Positions 26,228 to 35,264 are shown, numbered from the stretch's first letter. The stretch: 64,000 nucleotides of DNA from Halothece sp. PCC 7418 (GCF_000317635.1 NC_019779.1:3286001-3350000); one strand, 5' to 3'. Numbers and translations are program-made. Notes: generated from the sequence alone by a model not told the origin.

Positions 26228-26791
26228 TCAGCCCTTTCCTGAGGTGGCTTGAGTCTTCCAGACAAAGCGTAAGGGTTGATCGCGCCATTCACCCGCCTTT
26301 TTGCTGATACCAATGCGGGGGGTTGCCATAATTTCTGATGGTTTCGTCTCAACGCCAGTATCCACAAACCACAGTCCATTGTCAGGAAACACTGGCTTCC
26401 CATTAAGCGTTTTCTCTAGCTGCAAAAACTTTGTTAGTTTCCCAGGACCATTAATTTCACCCGCCCCTCGAATTAAAACCGCAGCAGGATAGTCTATCTG
26501 GTCACACACCACGTTGAGCATCAGATGGATTCCATAACACCAATAGAGGTAAAAGTAGCCTCCGAGGGCAAACATAATTTCGTTTCTGGGAGTACGTTTT
26601 CCTTTTGCTGCATGGTTAGCTAAGTCCTGTACCCCATCGTATGCTTCCACTTCTTGAATCAGAAGACGAGTCATTGAATAATCTTCATGTTGTCGCACTA
26701 ACTGTTTGCCAAGCAGTTGTCTCGCGACCGTTATTGCAGACTGCTGAAAAAAGGTTGGGGGGATTATATAGAGGTTAGACTTAGTATTCAT
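26228..26791 (-). CDS. 3-methyladenine DNA glycosylase (AAG/MPG type)
   Basis: Base-excision repair enzyme that removes alkylated or deaminated purines. 187 residues from ATG 26791, preceded by GGAGAGAT; the frame is open further upstream but without such a site. Motifs are IIPPTFF near the start, ARQLLGKQLV, IQEVEAYDGVQDLANHAAKGKR, FALGGYFYLYWCYGIHLMLNVV, AVLIRGAGEI and GPGKLTKFL. Length is normal. It ends 9 bp from the convergent USP gene. Confidence 0.92.
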   Translation of the reverse strand: MNTKSNLYIIPPTFFQQSAITVARQLLGKQLVRQHEDYSMTRLLIQEVEAYDGVQDLANHAAKGKRTPRNEIMFALGGYFYLYWCYGIHLMLNVVCDQIDYPAAVLIRGAGEINGPGKLTKFLQLEKTLNGKPVFPDNGLWFVDTGVETKPSEIMATPRIGISKKAGEWRDQPLRFVWKTQATSGKG

Positions 26792-26870
26792 ATCTCTCCG
26801 CTTTGTGTACTGTTTGCAAATATTTAGTGTTACTTTATCCTTGATATCATTACAGAAGTCGCCGCACGCG

Positions 26871-27226
26871 CCCACGTGCTTTTAGCCGTGGGATATACAG
26901 TGGCAGTCCCTCCTCAATATACCAGTCAGGAATGTTCTAACTGTGGGCGGATTGTTAAGAAGTCTCTATCAACTCGAACTCATACCTGTAAATGTGGATG
27001 TCAGTTAGATCGAGATGAAAACGCAGCCATCAACATCTTAAAAAAAGGATTAAGTACCGTAGGGCATACGGGAACTTGGGGGTTAGACTCCCTAAACGCT
27101 TCAGGAGACATCACCTCTACTCAGGCTGGACGGACATCTCACGATGCGGAACCAAGTTCCGCATCCGTGTCCTCACAAGTCTTGTCTGAGCAAGTGAAGT
27201 CGCAGAATGAAGAATCCCACGGCTAA
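26871..27226 (+). pseudogene. tnpB C-terminal relic, bounded by 11-bp inverted repeats
   Basis: The frame 26876-27226 encodes only the end of a classical zinc-finger TnpB: TVAVPPQYTSQECSNCG, then CKCGCQLDRDENAAINIL, with four zinc-site cysteines and the RuvC-III Asp. The first three quarters of the gene are gone. TTAGCCGTGGG at 26882-26892 is repeated in inverted form at 27216-27226, and a 6-bp hairpin (26871-26876 with 26887-26892) opens the segment. This is an internally deleted element, possibly able to move if TnpA is supplied elsewhere. Confidence 0.75.
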
Positions 27227-27725
27227 GCGCGTAGCGTAGCCATGCGGAATGTCAACTCGTTAAATAGTCGAAACAAATCAAGTTAGCATCGCTCCTGATT
27301 TTGATATTACTCCTTCCATGAGAGAAGGCGACAAAGTAAAGAGAGAGGTTTCACAATTGGAATCAAAGGTCTGACTATCTAAACGAATTTAGATTGGGTA
27401 TCAAGGGGTTTTAGCTTGTCTATGATTACCTTGAACCAGTGAGCTTTTTTTTGTAACTCCCGAATCTTGACCATAAGCAGTCGTTTTTATATCATCACAA
27501 CTCTGTCCTAAATCTGTTAGGAAAATGTGTTTTATATCAATTTTATCAACCCTTTCTAGTCTATATTTGAGTTTGAAAACAAGCATAATTAAAACTAGAA
27601 GGAGATTAGGTTTTTAGATAGTTTAGATTGAAGTAATACTAACTTTTTTTATTGCATCATTTCTCAAAACAATATATAATCTAGAGCTAAGAAATGCTGT
27701 TAAGACCTGTGTGTCTTAATTAACC
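27227..27725. other. Intergenic gap with degraded sequence
   Basis: About 500 bp. The first part is the outer end of the tnpB relic. After that the sequence is AT-rich; short frames on both strands (for example a 61-codon one ending at 27401) have no recognisable motif. It presumably holds the promoter of the 27726 gene. Confidence 0.45.
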
Positions 27726-28334
27726 ATGAATTATTCTTCCTCACCAGAAATCCCACTTTTAGTGATTGGCTATGGAGATACAAGCAAGGCAGATCAAGGC
27801 GCAGGGTACAAAGTTGCAGAAGTCCTAAAAAAGAAGAATTACAAGTATATTCAAGCTCTGAGCGTCTATAAATTATCCTCTCGTCTTGCTTCTCTAGTTA
27901 TCAAAGCCAGAATGGTTATTTTTATTAGTTCATATCAGGTTTCTCATGATATGGACTCGGAAATAATGATTAAACATTTTCTTCCCCATTACGAGAAAAC
28001 TGAAATGGGAATTTCTTATCCAAATCCCCCTCATTCCTTGTTATCCTTTGTCAAAGGAGTGTATGGTAAAAAGCCTGATGCTTATTGGATACTGATTCCA
28101 GCAGTTCATAATCAACCTCATCAGTATTTGTCTTGTCTGACCCGAAAGCGCATAAAAGATACCTTAGAATATTTGATTGGTGAGAGTGATTGCGATGGGT
28201 TAGATCGAAATCCTTATCAAAAATACAGAGAGGTTAAGAATAAGGCTGATTTCAACATACGTGGCGAGGATGCCCCTACTACATCCAAAGGATTAGTAGA
28301 GGGAAGCGTTTGGGTAAGTCTGGGTTGGCAGTGA
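27726..28334 (+). CDS. Hydrogenase-maturation-protease-like protein, metal ligands lost
   Basis: 202 residues. The N-terminal two thirds match the HybD/HoxW peptidase fold: LLVIGYGDTSKADQGAGYKVAEVL at 11-34, ARMVIFISSYQ at 61-71 and HSLLSFVKGVYGKKPDAYWILIPAV at 103-127. The three nickel-binding acids/His of HybD (Glu16, Asp62, His93) appear replaced: the GN..x-D-[DE]-G motif reads ADQGAG (Gln24), the FIDA motif reads FISS (Ser68), and the GH position aligns with SY (Tyr98). The last 45 residues are unrelated and run into the neighbouring IS end, suggesting a lost original stop. Probably non-proteolytic or decaying. Confidence 0.6.
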   Translation: MNYSSSPEIPLLVIGYGDTSKADQGAGYKVAEVLKKKNYKYIQALSVYKLSSRLASLVIKARMVIFISSYQVSHDMDSEIMIKHFLPHYEKTEMGISYPNPPHSLLSFVKGVYGKKPDAYWILIPAVHNQPHQYLSCLTRKRIKDTLEYLIGESDCDGLDRNPYQKYREVKNKADFNIRGEDAPTTSKGLVEGSVWVSLGWQ

Positions 28335-28573
28335 CATCCTCCCCCGCTAAACTTCTTTATAAGGGGGGCTTCCTAGTTATTCATCCGAATGGGATTGCAC
28401 CACTGATCTAAGACTGGGATTCCAGTCTCCCGACAGCCCGATTGCCTAGGCGTTTTGCTTCCCGATGCGTCCGACGGTACGATTGATATTTTCGATTCCT
28501 CGATTTCGTAGCACACAAGCAGCAGCCACATCCCTATCCGCCACTAGGAAGGCGTAATCTCTGACTTTTTCAG
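28334..28573 (-). pseudogene. Second tnpB relic (C-terminal RuvC-III fragment)
   Basis: On the minus strand 28571-28446 reads DYAFLVADRDVAAACVLRNRGIE in a frame that ends at TAG, matching the RuvC-III end of a TnpB of another subtype than the relic at 26876. The part toward 28334 has an IS-end-like hairpin, CCCCC (28349 region) with GGGGG, before the neighbouring gene's stop. Everything upstream of the RuvC-III motif is missing; the next gene's stop codon lies nine bases away. Confidence 0.65.
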
Positions 28574-28579
28574 CAGACC

Positions 28580-29662
28580 CTAATTATGGTGAATTTCGTC
28601 ATTGCCAAAAATCAGGTTTTCAGCGATCGCTAAAAAATTATTTTCATTAGCAACATAGATATCATGTAAGGTGGTGAGTTCTTGTGTTAATTGCTCACGG
28701 ATTCCTAAAATCACTAACAATGAGCATTCTTTAGGAATTGATAAAACACTGCGCATCCTAGAATATTTCATAACATGATTTTGGTAATCGCCAGTTTTGC
28801 ACTCAATCCAAAACGGTTTATTTTTTACTAGAAATAAAATATCTAACTCAAAATCTTCGCCATTTTGCAAAACAATTTGCGGATTTAATATACTCTGATA
28901 AACTTGGTCATTTTCTTGTAGTAACTGACAGAGACTTAAATAAACAAACCGCTCAAACCATCCACCAGTAATAAAATTAATCACCAACCCTTTCTTTTGG
29001 GGAGAGGCATAGAGCATTTTATTTTTGCGGTCATACTGGTAAGATGATAAGAAAGCATAATCGCTCATGCGGTTACAAAATTGGGTGGTGTAAGTAATTT
29101 CAGTTTTACTGCGAGAGGCTAAGTTAACTGATAAATTTTGCCCTTTAGAAAAACTGCGTTTTAACTGGATGTAAAAATAACTTAAATCAGAATACTTATC
29201 CCCTAAATAAGTCGCGAGTTTATTAAAGATCTCTTCATTTTCATCAGGAATATGATAGTTTTGCACGGTAATTCCTTGATTAATGAGCCAATTAATAACA
29301 ACTTGATCATCTGCCATCGTTTCCCTTGCCTCAGGTTCGGTTTCCGATGGAGATAAAGCAGAAACGGCGGTTTGATTTTCTCTTAAATCTTGGGCAAGTT
29401 CCTGTAAATGTTGCTGAAACAAATACACTTGTTGTTGCAGAAATTGTAACCGTTCTTGTGGTGAGTCAACCGTCGTTGGTTCTGATGTTAAGCGTTGGTT
29501 AACTTGTTGACGGGTCAGGGAATAAGTACCAATGAGAGAACCGGTTGTACTTCCAATGAGGACAGCAATTTTTCCACGATTAGGAAATAAAATGGTAACT
29601 AAAATTCCGCAACTTAAGGTTAAAGTGGGCAAGATAAGAAAGTTAGCAACTTTTGAATTCAT
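28580..29662 (-). CDS. Membrane-anchored PD-(D/E)XK nuclease-like protein
   Basis: 360 residues. Two N-terminal membrane segments (about 5-26 and 31-48) are followed by a coiled coil (70-98), a linker and a 230-residue globular part. Near its end are GGWFERFVYLSLCQLL (233-248) and then FELDILFLVKNKPFWIECKTG (271-291), which fits a PD-(D/E)XK active site with Asp274, Glu287 and Lys289. The GGW[FL]E plus E-C-K pattern recalls the nuclease half of DUF1887/Card1-Can2 effectors, but no CARF sensor domain is seen and no CRISPR genes are nearby. A defence or nucleic-acid turnover role is an inference. Confidence 0.7.
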   Translation of the reverse strand: MNSKVANFLILPTLTLSCGILVTILFPNRGKIAVLIGSTTGSLIGTYSLTRQQVNQRLTSEPTTVDSPQERLQFLQQQVYLFQQHLQELAQDLRENQTAVSALSPSETEPEARETMADDQVVINWLINQGITVQNYHIPDENEEIFNKLATYLGDKYSDLSYFYIQLKRSFSKGQNLSVNLASRSKTEITYTTQFCNRMSDYAFLSSYQYDRKNKMLYASPQKKGLVINFITGGWFERFVYLSLCQLLQENDQVYQSILNPQIVLQNGEDFELDILFLVKNKPFWIECKTGDYQNHVMKYSRMRSVLSIPKECSLLVILGIREQLTQELTTLHDIYVANENNFLAIAENLIFGNDEIHHN

Positions 29663-29765
29663 GCTCTGTCCTTATAGTGGCAAAATAGGCGCAAAATGAA
29701 GAGTGACTCCCTCTCTGGGTCAGAGATGATCATCTAAATGACGGTATATAAAGGGTGAAAAGGGC

Positions 29766-30521
29766 GTGCAGTATCAACGGTTTGTCATTGAAGTTGAACA
29801 GCAGCAAGGGAATGTTATTCAGTTAAATGCTGCTCAAATCCATTATTTACGGCGGGTGTTACGATTAGCGATCGGCGATCGCGCGATCGCCATGACTGGT
29901 CATGGCAGCGCTTGGATCGTTCAATTAAGCCAAGAGAACGCGGAAATCATCGCCCCCATTGAGATTCAGACTGAACTTCCCATCAACGTCACCCTATTCG
30001 TCTCTTTACCCAAGCAAGGGGTTGATGAAATTGTCCGTTGTTGTACCGAAATTGGTGTTACAACCATCGTCCCCATTTTGAGTGAACGCACAGTACTAAA
30101 CCCCAGTGCTAATAAGTTAACCCGTTGGCAACGAATTGCACAAGAAGCAGCCGAACAATCGGAACGCGCGATCGTACCTACAATTGTGCAACCGATGACC
30201 CTATCCAGTGCCCTCAAGCATTACAGTTCTTGTTCCGCCCATTGTTACTTCTGTACCGCCCGCCATCCTGTTCCTTTGTTGAGTACCGTGTTATTATCCG
30301 ATCAACCAGCTTGGGGGGATTCAGTTGTCATTGCAACCGGTTGTGAAGGGGGATGGACTGAAGCAGAAATTCTCGCAGCCCAAGAGGCTCAGTTCAAACT
30401 GGTTTCCCTCGGAAGGCGCGTTTTACGGTCGGTAACAGCTTCTATTACTGCCATCAGTCTAGTGGCAACTTGTTCTGAAACTATATCTCCAGATTTATGG
30501 GATCAAAAAAACCCCCCTTAG
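29766..30521 (+). CDS. rsmE: 16S rRNA (uracil-1498-N3)-methyltransferase RsmE
   Basis: 251 residues, GTG start (VQYQRFVIEVEQQQGN). SPOUT-class RNA methyltransferase; landmarks are IHYLRRVLRLAIGD, SLPKQGVDEIVRCCTEIGV, RWQRIAQEAAEQSERAIVP, GCEGGWTEAEI (the SAM-binding knot loop, usually GPEGG) and LGRRVLRSVTA. Its stop is inside the petBD terminator on the opposite strand. Confidence 0.92.
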   Translation: MQYQRFVIEVEQQQGNVIQLNAAQIHYLRRVLRLAIGDRAIAMTGHGSAWIVQLSQENAEIIAPIEIQTELPINVTLFVSLPKQGVDEIVRCCTEIGVTTIVPILSERTVLNPSANKLTRWQRIAQEAAEQSERAIVPTIVQPMTLSSALKHYSSCSAHCYFCTARHPVPLLSTVLLSDQPAWGDSVVIATGCEGGWTEAEILAAQEAQFKLVSLGRRVLRSVTASITAISLVATCSETISPDLWDQKNPP

Positions 30522-30534
30522 CCAAGAAGGGAGG
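30505..30534 (-). terminator. Terminator of petBD, overlapping the rsmE stop
   Basis: CCCCCCTT (30512-30519) pairs with AAGGGAGG (30527-30534), with one C-A mismatch and a 7-nt loop. On the minus strand it is followed by seven T (30511 to 30505). It lies 24 bp past the petD stop. The left arm is coding sequence of rsmE. Confidence 0.75.
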
Positions 30535-30558
30535 ATTCTGATTTCAACCAGAGATGAA

Positions 30559-31041
30559 TTAGAACAAGCCTAAGGTTAAAGATTCATCTAAAGGATAAGT
30601 TGCACCAATTCCAAGCCAGAGCGTAACCACTGTCCCGAATAAGAAAACAGCCGTTGCAACTGGACGACGGAAGGGATTTTGGAACTTATTCACATTTTCG
30701 ATAAAAGGAACTAACATTAAGCCGAGAGGAATCGAAGCCATAGCAGCAATTCCTAACAGCTTGTTGGGAACAATCCGTAAAATTTGGAACACAGGATAGA
30801 AATACCACTCAGGGAGAATTTCTAACGGTGTCGCAAACGGATCAGCTGGTTCACCGCTCATCGCAGGATCGAGAACGCCTAAACCAACACAGAGCCCAAT
30901 CGTTCCTAAAATTACAATCGGGAAGGTATAGAGTAAGTCGTTCGGCCAAGCGGGTTCGCCGTAATAGTTATGACCCATGCCTTGGGCTAACTTCGCCCGC
31001 AGTTTCGGATCGCTTAAATCAGGTTTTTTTAAGGTGGACAT
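30559..31041 (-). CDS. petD: Cytochrome b6f complex subunit IV
   Basis: 160 residues, the standard size. It forms the C-terminal half of the cytochrome-b-like core and part of the Qo site: the PEWY motif is present in [16 protein letters not shown]. Three membrane helices are visible ([58 protein letters not shown]). Thylakoid membrane. Follows petB by 53 bp with GGAGAACAAATC before the ATG. Confidence 0.98.
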   Translation of the reverse strand: MSTLKKPDLSDPKLRAKLAQGMGHNYYGEPAWPNDLLYTFPIVILGTIGLCVGLGVLDPAMSGEPADPFATPLEILPEWYFYPVFQILRIVPNKLLGIAAMASIPLGLMLVPFIENVNKFQNPFRRPVATAVFLFGTVVTLWLGIGATYPLDESLTLGLF

Positions 31042-31094
31042 TGTGATTTGTTCTCCTCTTGACAGTATTAAGACAGCTTCATTCAGGTCGCGCT

Positions 31095-31763
31095 TTACAA
31101 AGGACCAGAGATCCCTTGCTTACGAATCATGATGAAGTGCAGCAGCATGAAGACAGCAATAAACCAGGGTAAAACGAAGGTGTGTAAGCTGTAGAATCGG
31201 GTGAGTGTGGCTTGTCCAACACTTGCACTACCGCGAATTAACTCTACAATCAAAGGACCCACCCCAGGAATTGCTTCTGGAACACCAGAGACGATTTTGA
31301 CAGCCCAATAACCGATTTGATCCCAAGGGAGAGAGTAACCCGTTACCCCAAAGGAAACGGTAATGACGGCTAAGACAACTCCTGTAATCCAAGTCAACTC
31401 ACGAGGCTTTTTGAAGCCACCAGTGAGGTAAACTCGGAAAGTATGGAGGATCATCATCAACACCATCATACTTGCTGACCAACGGTGAATGGAGCGGATG
31501 AGCCAGCCGAAGTTGACCTCAGTCATCAGATATTGAACAGACGAAAATGCCTCAGCAACGGTGGGCTTGTAGTAAAACGTCATGGCAAAGCCCGTTGCAA
31601 ATTGAATTAAAAAGCAGGTGAGAGTGATTCCACCGAGACAATAAAAAATGTTAACGTGAGGCGGAACATATTTACTGGCAATGTCATCAGAGATCGCCTG
31701 GACTTCCAGACGCTCGTCAAACCATTGATAAATTTTAGAATCCGTTACTTGTTTTGTGAACAT
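31095..31763 (-). CDS. petB: Cytochrome b6
   Basis: 222 residues with four membrane helices. Haem-ligand histidines lie in [27 protein letters not shown] and in [27 protein letters not shown]. The Cys that binds the extra haem ci is in [10 protein letters not shown]. First gene of the leftward petBD operon; divergent from ctpA across 505 bp, an arrangement I recall from other cyanobacteria. Transfers electrons between plastoquinol and plastocyanin/cytochrome c6. Confidence 0.98.
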   Translation of the reverse strand: MFTKQVTDSKIYQWFDERLEVQAISDDIASKYVPPHVNIFYCLGGITLTCFLIQFATGFAMTFYYKPTVAEAFSSVQYLMTEVNFGWLIRSIHRWSASMMVLMMILHTFRVYLTGGFKKPRELTWITGVVLAVITVSFGVTGYSLPWDQIGYWAVKIVSGVPEAIPGVGPLIVELIRGSASVGQATLTRFYSLHTFVLPWFIAVFMLLHFIMIRKQGISGPL

Positions 31764-32268
31764 GAAGCCAGACTTCCTAGACTAAAAACGTTTTTACTTT
31801 GCATCCCCTTGCTAATTTTGACATTTTTTTCTCCCTTTGCCTTGAAGCAAAATCAAAGATGGGAGGGAGAGGAAGGGGGCGATGAAGGGAATTATTACTT
31901 TTTCCTAAAGGAACTGTAACATAAATTCTTGAAGTCCGTAGCGTTAAGAAGCCTCTGTTGTTCCCTGTGTTACTGGCTCAGATGAAATTCTACTCCTTGA
32001 CTAAGAGACCCGATTCTGATGAGAAACTTTACAAAATATTAAGAAAATGAGGATTAATCTTAAAAGAAAATGAATTTTCCGAGGACTTGCCTGATGCCCA
32101 GAAAGCTCGGGAGCAGAGGAAATAACGATAGTATAATAATCAGGAGTAACTGGACAGATAACAGTTAAGGTATCGAGGGAGAGTTTACTCTCTCCGACGC
32201 AAGGACATATAGGGCAACTGCCCTGAATACGCACGGAAACACTGCAACCCACTCGCTTCACGCTCAGC
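31764..32268. other. Divergent control region between petB and ctpA
   Basis: 505 bp. A TATAAT box at 32132-32137 could serve ctpA, leaving a ~130-nt leader. That leader contains a hairpin GGAGAG/CTCTCC near 32175-32193 and a small one, AGGGC/GCCCT, near 32213-32226. The petB side is AT-rich with a long poly-T/A stretch. No known riboswitch consensus was recognised. Confidence 0.45.
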
Positions 32269-33513
32269 ATGATCAAATCGACCTTTTGGCAAAAACTCTT
32301 TACTGTCATCGTTGTGATTGGTATTGCCTGGCTTAGCTGGACTACCAATGCAACTGCTTATTACAACGAGGAAGAAAAAATATTTTTACAAGCCTGGCGG
32401 ATCGTGAATCAGGCTTATTTAGATGATTCTTTTAATAATCAAAATTGGTGGTTTGTCCGCCAACGCTTCCTTGAGAAGGGCTTTTCCGATCGCGAAGCCA
32501 CTTATCAAGCCATTGAAGAAATGCTAGCCACCTTAGATGACCCCTTCACTCGCTTGTTACGACCAGAGCAGTATCGCAGTTTACAGGTCAACACCTCAGG
32601 GGAACTCTCGGGAGTGGGGTTACAAATTGATATTAACGCCCAAACGAAACAATTGGAAGTCGTGACTCCCATTGATGGCTCACCAGCTGAACAAGCTGGC
32701 GTGAAACCGCGCGATCGCGTTCTCGAAATTGATGGCGTGAGTACGAAAAATCTCTCCCTTGATGAAGCAGCGTCTCGGATGCGGGGGAAAGTAGGAACTC
32801 ATGTCACCCTCACGGTTGAATCGGGAACGGGAGAAAACGCAACCGTGCGAGACATAGATATTGTGCGCGATCGAATCTCCCTGAATCCCGTTTATGCCCG
32901 TTTAGATAATAATGGAGAATCCCCCATTGGCTATCTGCGTCTGGCTCAATTTAGTGCCAATGCAACCAAAGAAATTGCCCATTCCGTGGCTGATCTGGAG
33001 AACCAAGGAGCGCAGGGATTTATTCTCGATTTACGAAATAACCCAGGCGGTTTGCTGCAAGCCGGGATTGAAACTGCTCGTTTATGGCTCAATTCTGGAA
33101 CTGTCGTCCACACCGTCAATCGACAAGGTATGATTGGCAGTTACGGAGCAAGTGATAGTGCTGTCACCGACGCACCGTTAATTGTCCTAGTTAATCAAGG
33201 CAGTGCCAGTGCTAGCGAGATTTTAGCGGGAGCATTGCAAGATAACAATCGCGCTCAAATTGTTGGAGAAACCACCTTTGGCAAAGGCTTAATTCAATCC
33301 CTCTTCGATTTACCAGATGACTCGGGGATTGCAGTGACAGTTGCCAAGTACGAAACCCCCAGTCATCGCGATATTAACGAAGCTGGTATTGAACCAGATT
33401 ACACGGTCTCCCAATCCTTAATTCCCTTCTCCCAAATGGGAACAGAAGAGGATGAACAATATCAGGAGGCGGTTAAGTTACTGACTCAGAAAACTTTAGT
33501 TGCCCAACATTAG
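32269..33513 (+). CDS. ctpA: Carboxyl-terminal processing protease CtpA
   Basis: 414 residues. An N-terminal signal segment (WQKLFTVIVVIGIAWLSW) ends in a likely ATA cleavage site. The PDZ domain includes GVGLQIDINAQTKQLEVV and GSPAEQAGVKPRDRVLEIDG. The Ser/Lys catalytic dyad sits in NQGSASASEILAGAL and ETTFGKGLIQS. CtpA removes the C-terminal extension of the D1 precursor of PSII in the lumen. Its stop overlaps that of the LpxB-like gene by 4 bp. Confidence 0.95.
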   Translation: MIKSTFWQKLFTVIVVIGIAWLSWTTNATAYYNEEEKIFLQAWRIVNQAYLDDSFNNQNWWFVRQRFLEKGFSDREATYQAIEEMLATLDDPFTRLLRPEQYRSLQVNTSGELSGVGLQIDINAQTKQLEVVTPIDGSPAEQAGVKPRDRVLEIDGVSTKNLSLDEAASRMRGKVGTHVTLTVESGTGENATVRDIDIVRDRISLNPVYARLDNNGESPIGYLRLAQFSANATKEIAHSVADLENQGAQGFILDLRNNPGGLLQAGIETARLWLNSGTVVHTVNRQGMIGSYGASDSAVTDAPLIVLVNQGSASASEILAGALQDNNRAQIVGETTFGKGLIQSLFDLPDDSGIAVTVAKYETPSHRDINEAGIEPDYTVSQSLIPFSQMGTEEDEQYQEAVKLLTQKTLVAQH

Positions 33514-34826
33514 GTCTGTGGTGGGACTCGCTGGTGGTTTTGGTGAGCAGACCGCGTTTGCTGGAGTTGTTCGAGCAGAATCGCAGCAATTTTTTTCGAC
33601 GCTCCCGGTTTGCCACGGACGGCTTGCAAGCGCGATCGAATCGCTAAGCGTTGATTGGGGTGCTCTAGCCATTCCAAGGCGATTTTAGCCACTGCTTCTG
33701 GGTCAAGAGTACCGACTAACTCGGGAACAATCTCTTCTTGGGCCCAGATATTCGGCCAAGCAAAAAGGCGTTTTTTGCGTAGAACGAGCCAATTGATTAG
33801 CCTCGCCAAACTACCTCCAAGGAGAGGAAGGTTCGCTAACGTTCCTGGAATGCCATCCCAAGCACGCATCGCATCCAGTTGATAGGTGGGGAGTAAGACA
33901 ATCATCGGAATTGCTAATGCCCCTAATTCGGCAGTATTTGCCCCCACTGTGGTGAAGCACAAATGACACTGGGCAAGGAGATCATAAGCTGGGAATTTTG
34001 TCCAGAGGAAGATTTTGACCCCAGTTTCCGTTTCTAAATAAGGGAGTTCGTGAGGGAGGGTTGGTAAAACTAATCGCGCACTTCCGCCCCCCAGTTTTTT
34101 CACGAGGGGATTCTGTTTGGGATCAGCATATTGGGCTAGGGTTTCTAGATCGAGTGTTGGCGCAACCGGAATGATAAACTGGGAGTTAGGACGCTGTTTT
34201 TGCAAAGTCTGCGCGATCGCGATCGTTAAAGGCACACCTTGCATCAGTTTTGCCCGTTTTGAGCCTGGTAAAATGCCGATGAGTTCGGTTCCAGTTTCGA
34301 GGTTTAAGTCAGCTGATGTTGTATTGAGAGCAATTTGCGAATCTGCCATGATGTCACCGACGGTAGTAAATTTGTGGCGATGAGATTGAGGAGCTTTCGA
34401 GATTAAGTCGGCGTTCATCACTACAAAGTGATCCACCCAGGAATGCCAGCGTGTCTCCCACTCTGCGTAGATGACGACGGAATATCCCAGTCGTTTGCCG
34501 ATAACAACTGGGAAAAACTGGTCTCCCCCTAAGAATAAGACGATTCCTTGCTTAGACCAGTTCCAGTGTTCAGCGGTCTTTCCCCCTAATAAAAAAGGAA
34601 AAAATGCTTCCGCACCTTGGACTCGTGTGACACCTGGAATCGCTTTTGCCACTTCTACCTCCCGCCCTGTAGCGTGAGGACAAGGAGATAGAATCACAGA
34701 AATTCTAATTCCTAGATCTGGAGACGATTGAGATTGTAATGCTGCAACGACGGGGCGCACCCAAGTCAAGAGTTCTCCTGGCCCGTTACTCAGGATGAGA
34801 ACATCAACAGCATTACGATCGGACAT
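33510..34826 (-). CDS. Lipid-A-disaccharide-synthase-related glycosyltransferase
   Basis: 438 residues. GT-B fold protein of the LpxB-related cyanobacterial type: LILSNGPGELLTWVRPVVAALQ at the N-terminus, LFLGGDQFFPVVIGKRLGY in the middle, then GILPGSKRAKLMQGVPL and FTTVGANTAELGALAIPMIVLLPTYQ, which form the nucleotide-sugar site. Many cyanobacteria lack normal lipid A yet keep this protein, so its product is uncertain. It is convergent with ctpA. Confidence 0.82.
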   Translation of the reverse strand: MSDRNAVDVLILSNGPGELLTWVRPVVAALQSQSSPDLGIRISVILSPCPHATGREVEVAKAIPGVTRVQGAEAFFPFLLGGKTAEHWNWSKQGIVLFLGGDQFFPVVIGKRLGYSVVIYAEWETRWHSWVDHFVVMNADLISKAPQSHRHKFTTVGDIMADSQIALNTTSADLNLETGTELIGILPGSKRAKLMQGVPLTIAIAQTLQKQRPNSQFIIPVAPTLDLETLAQYADPKQNPLVKKLGGGSARLVLPTLPHELPYLETETGVKIFLWTKFPAYDLLAQCHLCFTTVGANTAELGALAIPMIVLLPTYQLDAMRAWDGIPGTLANLPLLGGSLARLINWLVLRKKRLFAWPNIWAQEEIVPELVGTLDPEAVAKIALEWLEHPNQRLAIRSRLQAVRGKPGASKKIAAILLEQLQQTRSAHQNHQRVPPQT

Positions 34827-34918
34827 AAAATGAATTAACTTCTAAATCTAACCTAACTCACGGGCTCTGCAATTGCCCAACCGAATTCAAAGCAAGAAAA
34901 CTGACCCTGTAGAGGGAG

Positions 34919-35104
34919 TTATTCATGACCAAATTGGGAACGCTTGACTTGCTGCCAAAGCGATTCCACTTCTGCTTGTAAATGCAGAAACTTAGCTTGT
35001 TGATCCGCTTGCATCAGAGATTGTTTAATTTTTCCAACATGGGCATTCTGGGAGGATTGAGTTTCAGAACGGGTTGGTGAATCAGACATCAGCGCATTAG
35101 ACAT
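34919..35104 (-). CDS. Small conserved protein, unknown function
   Basis: 61 residues, starting MSNALMSDSPTRSETQSSQN, with a C-terminal helix (LMQADQQAKFLHLQAEVESLWQQVK) likely to form a coiled coil. The ATG follows AAAGGCTAACAACC, which is only a moderate ribosome site. I recall similar short proteins in cyanobacteria without a function. Confidence 0.6.
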   Translation of the reverse strand: MSNALMSDSPTRSETQSSQNAHVGKIKQSLMQADQQAKFLHLQAEVESLWQQVKRSQFGHE

Positions 35105-35264
35105 GGTTGTTAGCCTTTAGCACTCAAAAAGTAAATTTATATTTCCAAACCCTTAATATAACCGAAAGAAACGTTTATGTTCTAAAGATTGTGGCAATTT
35201 TTGAACTGGCTCTGATTAGTTGCCACAAATCATTTTTAACAGCGCGATCGCGCAACCCAGAAAT

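Noticed and set aside
27401-27586. 61-codon minus-strand frame in the 27.2-27.7 kb gap
   Set aside because: No motif, no ribosome site and AT-rich sequence; looks like a chance frame.
32150-32230. Riboswitch in the ctpA leader
   Set aside because: Two small hairpins are present, but no known riboswitch consensus is recognisable.
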